Shown here: piece by piece, positions 47,622-56,774 of the stretch
How the letters are laid out: each line of letters starts with the position of its first letter
Position numbering within the stretch: position 1 is the stretch's first letter
Source of the DNA: Jaminaea rosea
Taxonomy: Eukaryota; Basidiomycota; Exobasidiomycetes; Microstromatales
Length of the DNA stretch: 64,000 nt
Direction of reading: 5' to 3'
NCBI RefSeq assembly: GCF_003144245.1
Contig: NW_020289980.1
Span: 558,001-622,000 of the forward strand
Program-made: the position numbers and the translations under genes
Notes under the pieces: generated by a model
What the model was told of the DNA's origin: nothing
The model's input: only the letters and a program-made list of their open reading frames with translations
The model's database searches: none

Positions 47622-49154
47622 TCACAGGTGCGCCGCTCCCGTCTTCTTGTCCTTCTTTCTCTCCTCATCCCACAGTCCTCCACTCTTCCACGACGCTCCT
47701 TGCACAAAGAGCTTGTCCTCATCACCCTGCTTGCCATACACGTCCTTGTTGCTGCTGACGGAATCTTCGCCCTTTGGCGCAAAGGCCGCTCGCATGTGGG
47801 CAATGAAGATGTGAGGCTTTTCGGTCGAGGCGAGATGCCCGCCCGTGGGCGACTTGGCGTACCAAGTGAAGCGCGAGGTATTGGAGCGAGAGGCATTACG
47901 AGCCCAATTGAGAGGGCAATCGATGATCTCGTTGGGGAAGCCCGTGTAGCCAAAGGGCACATCGACGCGGTACGTGGAATCGAGCATGTACAGGACGAAG
48001 GGCTTGTTGAGGGCGTAAGGGAGGAAAGAAGTGGCGGCACTCTTTGTCACCCAGTAGAGGAAAGTTTCGTGGAGGAGCCAGTCGATGTCGAGCTTGCTCT
48101 TTGTCTCGCCGCGGTTGGGGAAGATTGCCTCGATTTGACCCGGTCGCTCCTTGACTTCGACAGGAGCGTCATTTGGCTTGTTTTCAGTCTCATCCTGCGT
48201 GGTGCTGCGGACCTGTGCCCCGATGTTGATGCCGAGCCCGTTGGTAAAGTTGGCCATGTATCCCAAGATGGCGACGGGCGAATCGATCAGGCCGAAGCCG
48301 ATTTGGGAGGGTCGCTCGCGCTGAATTTTGTAGTAAGCTGATCCGTAGTTGTTATAAAGGAGGGCCTTGCGTACAGCTTTGCGTTCTTCTTCGCTCATCG
48401 TCCAGTCTGCCAGCTTTTGGGACACCGACTCGGGCAGAGCCATGAGGAGGCCACCACCGTACTTGCCGCCAGGCACCGTCGGGAGGAAGTTTAGGTGGAC
48501 AGCACGACAGCCGGAGCCATCGTTCTTTGCGAAGCGTGAGGCCAGGACACGGGCGTGAACTGATCCCCAGTCACCACCCTGAGCAGCATACCTGTCGTAG
48601 CCCAGACCTCTCATCAGAGCGTCGAGGAGGCGGCAGTAGCCGTCGACATCTCCAGTCTCGTGCTCCTTCGTCGGTGGTCCACTCGAGAAGGTATAGCCGG
48701 GCAACGAAGGGATGACGACGTGAAATGCCTGAGCGCTGGGATCTTCGGGCTCAGCGAGGGGCTTGGCGATGTGAGCGGCCTCAAGGAACGAGCCAGGCCA
48801 TCCATGGCAGAAGATCAAGGGGATAGCATCTGGCCTCGATGAAGGCTGATGGATGAAGTGAAGCTGCTTGCACCAGTCGATGGACGTCGTAAAGTGAGGA
48901 TAAGTGTTAAGCTCAGCCTCAAAAGCCTTCATGTCCATGTTACGCCAGTACTGAAGAGCACCCTTGATGAGCTCAAGGGTAGGAAATGCCTTTGGCTCGA
49001 CGTCTTTGGACTTGGAGGCCGGGAACATGGGACCATCGGGCAGGCGAGCATCATCGAGCTTGCGGTGGAACTGCTCGAGGTCTGCGTCAGAGAATGAGAT
49101 GGTGAAAGGGGTGGGCGTGGTGATAGCTGGGACTTCAGTCGGTGCGGCAGTCAT
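47622..49154 (-). CDS. Epoxide hydrolase (microsomal/juvenile-hormone type alpha/beta hydrolase)
   Basis: Single exon of 510 aa starting at the ATG at 49154. The N-terminal EHN domain (FTISFSDADLEQFHRKLDDA, ALQYWRNMDMKAFEAELN) precedes the alpha/beta hydrolase core. The core has oxyanion motif FCHGWPGSF, nucleophile elbow QGGDWGS with D195, and VHLNFLP. A late FVLYMLDSTYRVDVPFGYTG segment and His in TGGHLASTEKP (H440) complete the fold. These enzymes open epoxides to diols through an ester on the Asp. There is no clear N-terminal membrane anchor, unlike the mammalian microsomal form, so the fungal protein is probably soluble. The substrate is unknown; detoxification of plant or endogenous epoxides is plausible. 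Confidence 0.93.
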   Translation of the reverse strand: MTAAPTEVPAITTPTPFTISFSDADLEQFHRKLDDARLPDGPMFPASKSKDVEPKAFPTLELIKGALQYWRNMDMKAFEAELNTYPHFTTSIDWCKQLHFIHQPSSRPDAIPLIFCHGWPGSFLEAAHIAKPLAEPEDPSAQAFHVVIPSLPGYTFSSGPPTKEHETGDVDGYCRLLDALMRGLGYDRYAAQGGDWGSVHARVLASRFAKNDGSGCRAVHLNFLPTVPGGKYGGGLLMALPESVSQKLADWTMSEEERKAVRKALLYNNYGSAYYKIQRERPSQIGFGLIDSPVAILGYMANFTNGLGINIGAQVRSTTQDETENKPNDAPVEVKERPGQIEAIFPNRGETKSKLDIDWLLHETFLYWVTKSAATSFLPYALNKPFVLYMLDSTYRVDVPFGYTGFPNEIIDCPLNWARNASRSNTSRFTWYAKSPTGGHLASTEKPHIFIAHMRAAFAPKGEDSVSSNKDVYGKQGDEDKLFVQGASWKSGGLWDEERKKDKKTGAAHL

Positions 49155-49450
49155 GGTGGTGAGGTGGTGATGGTGAGGTGGGGAAAAGCATGTTACGACG
49201 GCTCATCCACTCGTCCGCTCTTTTTATTCCCACGCGTGGAGGGCGGCTCTCGGCTCGTCCGCTCCAAGACGACCAGACCCGGTCGGGGATGCCGAGGCCG
49301 AGGTCACGGCACAAGGTGCGACCCGATCGTGACATCGCAGGGACTGGATGAAATGTATTAAGCGTCTCAAGAGATAAATGATGTCTCACGGGCCCGCGTC
49401 TACTAAGCCGAAAGGGTCGAACACTATCTCGCTACTCTTCCAGCACCGCC

Positions 49451-52400
49451 TCACGTCGTGATCCATCCACCGACATCGATGATGCTCTCCAACTTGCGAC
49501 TCACGAGCGACCCAATCCCACTCCCACCCGTGAGCCACAGTTTTGTCAGATCCAAGTATCGCTTCCTGTGCAGCCGCTGCGGCCTCCCCTTCTGCAGTCC
49601 AACGTCCACCTCACCATGCGAGTCGAGGTACGGCGAGAAGCTGAACATGCCGTTTGAATAGTAGAGGGCAAATATGACGTTTGCCTTGATCTTGAAGAAG
49701 AGGCCAACATTGCCGCCACAGACGGCTACATGGCGATTGCACTCGCCGCGTTCCGAGGACTGGTCCATGCAGCAGAAGTTCTGGTAGCAGACGAGCTCCC
49801 CACAGAGGAGGCACAGCGCCGGGTCAGGCGGGATGGTGCGACAGCGTCGGCAGACGGTGCGTTGCGTGTATTGGAAGAGAGTAGTTAGGTCCAGGGGGAG
49901 GTGGACAAGCTCGTAGATGGCTGGGTGCTCCAATTGTAGAGTCGGGTGAGAGGGAGAGGCGTGTTGCGATGTGGCAAGGCCGTCCTCGTTGAGGCTGGAG
50001 AGGGGACTGGGCGCAATGGGCAAGGGTCTAAACAGCGAAGCTAGCGGTGCATAGCAGTGCTTGATCCAGCCTTCGACGATGCTCGAGATGGGAGCCTGTC
50101 TCTCCGCTCGTACGGGTAAGGCTTGCGATGGTGGGACGATCTCGAGGTCTCGAAGTAAGCGGAGGTATTCGACGCCACCATCGCGACCGCTTCCAGCTCC
50201 ATCGCCCGTGCTTGTGCCGCAGAGCGTGCGCTTCAATATGGCCGCTCTACGCAGGAACGGGAGCGTGTACGTGCAGAGCATCTTTGCCAGGCTGACATCG
50301 TCGAGAGAGTCGACACCGAGCGTTATGTTGCCCCTCGCATATCCGACGAAGCCCACGATGTTGCCCACCGTCCATCGCACGTCGGGAAAGCACTCCAGCA
50401 GGGCCGCCTTCTCCTCTGCACTCAGCCTCGACGGACCAGAGATGTGCGCGAGCCCGCGAGGCTGCGGTGAGCCGGCCGTGGCCTGTGCACCGGCTTGAGG
50501 CCAAACGCTGGGCTGCGCGAGACCAAAGACGGTCTGTACCAGTGTGGCGTAGTACATGAGCGTGGTCACCTGCGTAAAGTACTCCGGTACGATGGCTGCC
50601 GCCTCGACTAGGATGGCAAGCGGGTCGCGCAAAAGTAGAGGGAAGCGCACAGCCTCGTCTGAGCTCCAGTGGGGGAGCAGACGCTTGAGAAGACCCTGTC
50701 GCAGCGAGGCTTGGCCGCGGCCTTTGGTCTGCAAGGAAGCCACACTGCGCAGCGCAAAGACGAGGGAGCGCAGCAGCCCAACGCTGGTATCGCTTAGCCC
50801 GTCCGCAACGTTGTTGCCCTTGGACTCGATGCCACGCTGCGATACCTCGAGCATACTAATCGTGTAGGCGACCAGCTCCTCGGGAATGTACATCTTCCTG
50901 CTGATGGGCGCCAAGATGGTACGGCTTTGCCAGGCCACTCTTTGATGACGCGTCGAAGAGGCAAGCGGCTTGAGCACCTGAAAGATGCGGTCAAGCATGA
51001 TCAAGGTGCTCTCATCGATGCCGTCTGGATTCTCGGCAATGGATGCCGGATCCCACAGCGAAGAGAGGGAGCTGTCAGCGTACCAGGCAGAGAAGCAGCC
51101 CGTGCCCGTCGTCATCTCTTGCACGCTGCTTGCTGTGTGAGCGCCAGACGTCTTGAGGATGTCGATGTTGATCTTGCGGAGCCAGTCACCGATGGGGGCG
51201 CGATCCAGCCTTTGATCGCCCAATCCTGAGCCTGGAGTTGCAGGCGACGTGGCTGCAGATCGCCTTGGTGGGATGGGGACGGGCAATAGGATGTTGCCCA
51301 AACTCTTGCAGAGCGGGCAGACGAACTCGCTCCTGCTGAGGTCCTCGGCCTGATTGCGGGCAATCTGACTCGCATGGCGCTGTTCAATGCTGCGATAGTA
51401 CGAGTCGAAGCATCGCACATGCATCAGATGCCCACACGTCGAAGCCACGAAACCGCTTTTGTGATCGCCTCGCGGGAAGCCACCACTGGCAGGCGCAGCT
51501 TGAGGGTCGAAGGGAACCCCACTCTTCGAATCGCTCATCTGCTCATAGCGCTTCTGCACCTTCTCCTCGTGGTCAATGCAAAGACGGTCGAGCGTGAGAG
51601 GCACGTCGTTGACAACCTCGTTGAGTGCGGCGAGGCTATTGCGCGGTGTTGTGCGGATAGTCATACTCGGTGTGACGAGGGCCAAAGAGCCAAAAGGACT
51701 GTCTCGACGGAGTTGCTCTTGGCACATAATGCAGGAACCAAGGTGGCTGAGATCCTCGTCCTCGCCTTGCTGTTCGTCGTCCACCTCCATATCGTCATCG
51801 ACGGCTGTGGCGCCAGACTTGTCCGCCTCTTCGTCATCTCCGCCGAACTTGTCCATGAGCGTCTTTTGACGAGCGTTGAAGTCCTTCATGATAGCCTGCT
51901 GACGCGCCTTTGCTGCCGCACGACGTGCCTCCAGGCTATTAGCACCCGATTTGGCCTGCGAGGGCGCTGTCACCTTGCGATGCGTCGAGAGCGCAGCCGC
52001 AGCCTGAGGCGCCGTCGCTGCCTCTACCTTTGCCACCTTGTCGAGACACCACGTGATCCTCGCCTTGAGAGCGGGTATTTTCACAGACTCCTCGAGAGAG
52101 CACAGCAAGTGGATGGCTGTCATCTTGCCGAGGGGGGCGGCAAGTACCGTTTCGATGAAGGTATCGCCTGCCTCGACAATGCCGATCATGACGAGCTGGA
52201 GGCCAGCGTCGACCACAGCTTCGGGGAGAGCAAAATTCGCGCTGGAGGCTCCAGGTGGTATGTATCCCTTGATCAGAGCACAGATGAGGATGCGTTGATA
52301 GATTCTGCTGGTGAAGAGTCTGCTGACGCCAAGACTCATGGGCGACGTCTCCTGCGCAAAGCCACCGAGAGGCACGGTGACCATCGAATCGGGGTTACGC

Positions 52401-55400
52401 CCGGCCTTCTTCTCCCTCGCGCGCAGCTGCTCATCAGCTCTCTCCCGCTGGTTGCGCGAAAAGTGAAAGAAGAAGGGATCGATCTCCTTGTAGCACTCTG
52501 CTTTAAGCTCAAAGATGCCCAGATCTGTTGTCCCGTCAGGCGCTTTGAAGTTGCTGACCTGCGCCAGGATCTTCTCAAAGGACGGATGGCTGCTGATATG
52601 CTCCGGGATGTGCCGCGTAAGCGCAGAGTATGTCCCCTGATTGAGCGCGAGGAAGTGAACCATCTCTCGTCGAATGACCTTTTCAATAGGCCAGCTGTGG
52701 ACCATAGACGTCTCGGACAGCATCGTGATGAGGAAGAAGAGGAACTCCTCGGCAAAGAAGTGCTGCTGTTCATGATCGAAAGGGTCGGCCTCGGGCGTGT
52801 GGTTGAATCTGCGGATGTCGAAGTACTCGAGGAGGCGATAGCGGTCAATGATGGTTACGAGGAGCTCTTCCGGGTTCTTGAGGAAGGCGAGGCCGGCTTG
52901 CATGAGGAAGACGTCTTGATCGTACATGCTTGAACGCATGGCTACGTCGCGGTAGTGGGCGGCCTGACCACGTGTGGATGCGCCGTTGCGGACCCAGATC
53001 CCAGCACGCACTTGAGCCAGCTTGACGATGACACGTAGTGGGAAGTCGAGAGCGATCATGATGCGGCTCTGGTCGATGTCTCCGCAGGCGAGGCTTTGAA
53101 GAGAGCTATGCCCGATCGTCTGTATGTCCCGCTGCGTCAAGGACGCCATACGCCTGGAGAGCTCAGCCAAAAGCCAATGCATCGGATGATGGAACGACGT
53201 CTCCTCTCGCTCTACGGCGAAGTCGATGACCCTGCAGAGCTCCCCTCCCACGGAGACGCCAGCAAGGCGATTAGCAATAGCATGCGTGCGTAGATTAATC
53301 CGCTCGACCGTCTTGACAAACGCACGGGCAATGGCAGCGGGTGGGGCCTTCTCGTACGCCTCGCCGAACAGCTTTGCCTTCCTCGCAAGGAGCTGGCATA
53401 CACCAAAGACGGCCACCCACACCTCGCTCTCATACTCGACGTGGTGCTGCGTCTGCCTCGCCTCGGGCAGGAAGGAGTGGAAGAGGGAGAGAAAGTCGAG
53501 GAAGTACTCGAGGTGACGCTCGTCTGCCACAATTTGCTGCTGAACGCCCTCTGCTTGGAGGAGATAGCGAGCATCGTAGAAGACGTGACGACAGTAGATC
53601 TGGCGCAGTAGCGTGCACTGAGGATTGGCGCTCGCCATGGGGTCCATCTTAGCTGGGAGCATGAGGGTACCGGTGGGCGGAATGAGCTGTCCGGTGTAGA
53701 TGCTTTGCAGGATGAGGAGCAGCCTCTGCAAGAAGTTGTAGTGGCGCACAAGATCCGACCCAATGGATGGCACAGAGAAGAGCTGGACGGTCATGAGGAC
53801 GACGGAGTGCTCCGGCTCGCGCTCGCGGAGGATGAAGGTCTCGATGATCTTTGGGTACATGGCCGCAAAGTGGAAGGCGACGGAGCGACGACCTTCCTTG
53901 CGGGCGATGATGGTCATGTACCAGCCGCGAACCCAAGCGCGAGCTTCCTTCCAAAGCTTCTGATCCATCAGCAGAAGCCCGTCGAGGCGGGTGAGCTCAC
54001 GAGGGTCAAAGAACTCAGTCGACATGTGATTGGAGAGGAAAGAGTCTGCTTGCCGCTTGGAGGCGTCCCACGTCTTGAGAAGCTCGGAGCAGAGGAGCAG
54101 TCGAGGGATCGAGGCGTTGGCATTGACAAGGCCGTAGGGGTCGCTGTTGCTGCGAGGGAGGTAGGCGACGCCCTCTGCCAAGTCCTTGATGACGGAAATG
54201 AGTGCGTGCGCTACCTCTTCGCAGTAAACGTCGAATCCCGGTCGAATGGTGACCTCGAGATCGATGCCTGCCATTCTGCGCGCAAAGCCGACCATGGCTC
54301 GCGAGTCAGTCGAGACGGCGAGGATGTCTCGGCCGTGCACGTCGACGCGCTCAGCGACAGCTCTGGCTTCCTCGTCTGAGACGTCGAGTGCCTCCTTAAC
54401 CGTATCAATGACCTCGCGGAAGCTGTGCTTCTCATCGTTCCAGAGTATGAGAGCGTACTCGCGCTCGTGACCACCTTGTTGAAGAACTGCGGGCGAGCTC
54501 GGAGGCAAAGTACCCCACTTCATGCCAGGCGTCTCTGCACCAGCGCTATTGGTGGGTCCATCGGCGTCGACGTAGAGATCAAAGGCGTCAAAGGCTCCCG
54601 GTGGGAGAGGAGTGCGCACTTCTGGCGACATCAAGCTGTCCCGCTCCTTCTTGGCTCCGGCAGGGGCGGACGAGGCGGCTTCTGGCCGACCCCACTGCCT
54701 CAAATCGGGCAGGTCGTCGACCTTTTTCGTTGCTTCTTGGGCTGAGGCGCGAGCGAAGGAGCGAGGGAAGAGCTTCTGCTCGTTGGGCGCGTGATTGAGG
54801 ACGATGAGAATGAAGTCAATCCAGGTAGCCAAGAGTTGGGAGATGCGCGGATGTGAAGTAGGGTTGAAGTGCTCGGCGTGGAGGGCATCATGGACTTCTC
54901 GTGCGACATCGGGGGGCCGCGACGAGTCTGACGTTGAGTTAGCTTCCTCGTCTGCTGCCATGTCGGTGTCGCCGCGCTGTACCGAATGATAGCCACAGCA
55001 GACATCCTGCTTCCAAGCCTCCTCGTCGCCACAATCGCAGCATCCTCCCGAAGACGATGAGACGGAGAAGACGACGTCATGGCCCTCTCTTACGTGGATT
55101 GAGGCGTTGAAGCAAGGAGCGCATTGCACACATGTGTCGTCGAGTGCGCAGTCTCTGCATCTCCAGATGGCTTCTCCCTTTTCGAATACGTGGCCACAGG
55201 GCATGCCTCGACGTTCTTCGCCGTACTCAGGCGCCGATGTTGGGTCAATGGGAGCAGGAGTCGATGGACGACTGGACTGTGGAGTACCGGCGGCTGATGT
55301 CATTGTACTATTGCTGCTGCTGCTGTGAGACCGATGCTGAGGTGCTTTGCCCTTGAAGGCGGATGACGCCGAGGCAAAGGGGTTGTGAGTGGAGCGAGTC

Positions 55401-55828
55401 GACTCCTTGTGCTGTTCTCTGAGCTGAGAGATGCTCTGCTGTACTTTTGCCAGTGACCAGCCATACTTTTGTATGGTGTCTACATAGGCTGTTGGGTCTC
55501 TAGCTAGTCGTGGCTCAGCCTCTGCAGGGTCGAGTACGAGTCCGACATCTGCGCTGAGGAGGCGATGATACATCTTGGCCTTGAGTGCATCTCTGCTGGC
55601 CTTTGTGAGTGGGAGACGATGGTCGAGGGCGTCATTGGCGTTGAGTCGAGCTGGCGCTGTGGGACCGTAATGGGCAAAATGCCTGGAACCCTGATAACCC
55701 AAGTCCTTGAGGACCGACTCGATGGGATGCCAATCAGCTGAGGCAGCGTCGAGGGATGCCGTCGATGCATAAGGGAAGCGCGACGACGACGCCTGGCTCG
55801 AGGCCAGGAGGTGCGATTGCGACTCCAT
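49451..55828 (-). CDS. UBR1: E3 ubiquitin-protein ligase UBR1 (N-recognin)
   Basis: Single uninterrupted exon of 2125 aa from the ATG at 55828. The UBR box zinc finger at about residues 209-280 has CGHVFEKGEAIWRCRDCALD, then CVQCAPCF and GGCCDCGDEEAW; it binds type 1 (basic) N-degrons. A ClpS-like type 2 site follows (YALILWNDEKHSFREVIDT). The middle is helical. The RING-type zinc domain spans about residues 1360-1510 (CIMCQEQL, then CGHLMHVRCFDSYY and FVCPLCKSLGN). The C-terminal cap holds a Cys-rich cluster (CRRCRTIPPDPALCLLCGEL). UBR1 works with the E2 Rad6 to ubiquitinate N-degron substrates in cytosol and nucleus. The large acidic break around residue 1350 (DDDMEVDDEQQGEDEDL) is low-complexity. 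Confidence 0.95.
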   Translation of the reverse strand: MESQSHLLASSQASSSRFPYASTASLDAASADWHPIESVLKDLGYQGSRHFAHYGPTAPARLNANDALDHRLPLTKASRDALKAKMYHRLLSADVGLVLDPAEAEPRLARDPTAYVDTIQKYGWSLAKVQQSISQLREQHKESTRSTHNPFASASSAFKGKAPQHRSHSSSSNSTMTSAAGTPQSSRPSTPAPIDPTSAPEYGEERRGMPCGHVFEKGEAIWRCRDCALDDTCVQCAPCFNASIHVREGHDVVFSVSSSSGGCCDCGDEEAWKQDVCCGYHSVQRGDTDMAADEEANSTSDSSRPPDVAREVHDALHAEHFNPTSHPRISQLLATWIDFILIVLNHAPNEQKLFPRSFARASAQEATKKVDDLPDLRQWGRPEAASSAPAGAKKERDSLMSPEVRTPLPPGAFDAFDLYVDADGPTNSAGAETPGMKWGTLPPSSPAVLQQGGHEREYALILWNDEKHSFREVIDTVKEALDVSDEEARAVAERVDVHGRDILAVSTDSRAMVGFARRMAGIDLEVTIRPGFDVYCEEVAHALISVIKDLAEGVAYLPRSNSDPYGLVNANASIPRLLLCSELLKTWDASKRQADSFLSNHMSTEFFDPRELTRLDGLLLMDQKLWKEARAWVRGWYMTIIARKEGRRSVAFHFAAMYPKIIETFILREREPEHSVVLMTVQLFSVPSIGSDLVRHYNFLQRLLLILQSIYTGQLIPPTGTLMLPAKMDPMASANPQCTLLRQIYCRHVFYDARYLLQAEGVQQQIVADERHLEYFLDFLSLFHSFLPEARQTQHHVEYESEVWVAVFGVCQLLARKAKLFGEAYEKAPPAAIARAFVKTVERINLRTHAIANRLAGVSVGGELCRVIDFAVEREETSFHHPMHWLLAELSRRMASLTQRDIQTIGHSSLQSLACGDIDQSRIMIALDFPLRVIVKLAQVRAGIWVRNGASTRGQAAHYRDVAMRSSMYDQDVFLMQAGLAFLKNPEELLVTIIDRYRLLEYFDIRRFNHTPEADPFDHEQQHFFAEEFLFFLITMLSETSMVHSWPIEKVIRREMVHFLALNQGTYSALTRHIPEHISSHPSFEKILAQVSNFKAPDGTTDLGIFELKAECYKEIDPFFFHFSRNQRERADEQLRAREKKAGRNPDSMVTVPLGGFAQETSPMSLGVSRLFTSRIYQRILICALIKGYIPPGASSANFALPEAVVDAGLQLVMIGIVEAGDTFIETVLAAPLGKMTAIHLLCSLEESVKIPALKARITWCLDKVAKVEAATAPQAAAALSTHRKVTAPSQAKSGANSLEARRAAAKARQQAIMKDFNARQKTLMDKFGGDDEEADKSGATAVDDDMEVDDEQQGEDEDLSHLGSCIMCQEQLRRDSPFGSLALVTPSMTIRTTPRNSLAALNEVVNDVPLTLDRLCIDHEEKVQKRYEQMSDSKSGVPFDPQAAPASGGFPRGDHKSGFVASTCGHLMHVRCFDSYYRSIEQRHASQIARNQAEDLSRSEFVCPLCKSLGNILLPVPIPPRRSAATSPATPGSGLGDQRLDRAPIGDWLRKINIDILKTSGAHTASSVQEMTTGTGCFSAWYADSSLSSLWDPASIAENPDGIDESTLIMLDRIFQVLKPLASSTRHQRVAWQSRTILAPISRKMYIPEELVAYTISMLEVSQRGIESKGNNVADGLSDTSVGLLRSLVFALRSVASLQTKGRGQASLRQGLLKRLLPHWSSDEAVRFPLLLRDPLAILVEAAAIVPEYFTQVTTLMYYATLVQTVFGLAQPSVWPQAGAQATAGSPQPRGLAHISGPSRLSAEEKAALLECFPDVRWTVGNIVGFVGYARGNITLGVDSLDDVSLAKMLCTYTLPFLRRAAILKRTLCGTSTGDGAGSGRDGGVEYLRLLRDLEIVPPSQALPVRAERQAPISSIVEGWIKHCYAPLASLFRPLPIAPSPLSSLNEDGLATSQHASPSHPTLQLEHPAIYELVHLPLDLTTLFQYTQRTVCRRCRTIPPDPALCLLCGELVCYQNFCCMDQSSERGECNRHVAVCGGNVGLFFKIKANVIFALYYSNGMFSFSPYLDSHGEVDVGLQKGRPQRLHRKRYLDLTKLWLTGGSGIGSLVSRKLESIIDVGGWITT

Positions 55829-56098
55829 GTCTGCTAGATGAGCAGCAGTAACAAGACGATGTCAAGTCGAGACGAAGTGCACAGCAGACGGTGATTGGAG
55901 CGATGATCAATGGGCTCGAGGGCCACTGACGCCAAAGTGGATCCCGGCCCACCCATCAACGGAACGGAACAATCGACGAGGGCTCGGGGGTTGTGGGCGG
56001 GAGGCGGGAGGGCGTCGAGGTCGACTTTCTTCGACTTTGACCAACTGCTCCACGCTCATCCACGATCCCTCACCCTTGTCAACGTCGCAACACAAACG
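55829..56098. promoter_or_regulatory. Shared promoter region, UBR1 / MRPS16
   Basis: 270 bp separate the divergent start codons. No TATA box stands out. Bidirectional regulation is inferred from the arrangement alone. Confidence 0.5.
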
Positions 56099-56687
56099 AT
56101 GCCTGTCCGCCTTCGCCTCGCAAGGCACGGCACTCGCAATGCTCCCTTCTACCACGTCGTTGCCATCCCAGACCACAAGCCCCGTGATGCCCGGCCCATC
56201 GAGAAGCTGGGCGAATACGACCCGATTCCTCGTGTTCGCAAGTTCACGCCGCCGCAAATGAGCCCGCATGCCAACATGGCAGTGACGTCGAGTGGATTGC
56301 CGAGTAAAGAGCAGCTGGAAAAGAAGGAGAAGAGGCTCGAGTGGAACACCGAGAGGATCAGATATTGGCTCAGCGTGGGAGCACAGCCGTCGAAGCCCGT
56401 CGCCAAGATGTTGGACAGGGTGGGTAGCCAGCCAGGCGAGGCGAGAGGGCAGAGAAGGCATTGCGATACTGACTTGCCTCCCCGCACTTCTGACTCATTC
56501 CCAGGCCGGTCTCATCCCCGAGGGCAAATGGTTCAAGGGAATGTATCGTCCGCCAGCAGAAGCATCCCACTTCAACCCGCAACTCGAGACAGCCGATGGC
56601 GCTGCCTCGGCCTCATCATCGTCAAACGCAGCATCATCAGCAAAACCACCACCACCAGCACCCGCAGAAAAGCCTTCAGCAGCATGA
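56099..56687 (+). CDS. Mitochondrial small-subunit ribosomal protein bS16m
   Basis: Exons 56099-56419 and 56505-56687 (intron 85 nt, phase 0) give 167 aa. MPVRLRLARHGTRNAPFYHV is the highly conserved S16 start. It continues with VAIPDHKPRDARPIEKLGEY and NTERIRYWLSVGAQPSKPV, where bacterial S16 has the same order. After KMLDRAGLIPEGKWFKGMY there is a Ser/Ala/Pro-rich tail absent from bacteria. The protein belongs to the mitoribosome 37S subunit. Fungal S16 often lacks a classical cleaved presequence, and none is visible here. Confidence 0.95.
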
Positions 56688-56774
56688 GCGAGACGCCCTT
56701 GGTCCATCTTTACCATGTACTATTAGATTCTCGTCCGACCCAATCAACACAGCTTCAGCACAGCTCTGAAGCTT

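Noticed and set aside
51374-52933. 519-codon plus-strand open frame
   Set aside because: It is entirely antisense to UBR1, which is intact and conserved over the same bases; no domain is visible in the antisense product.
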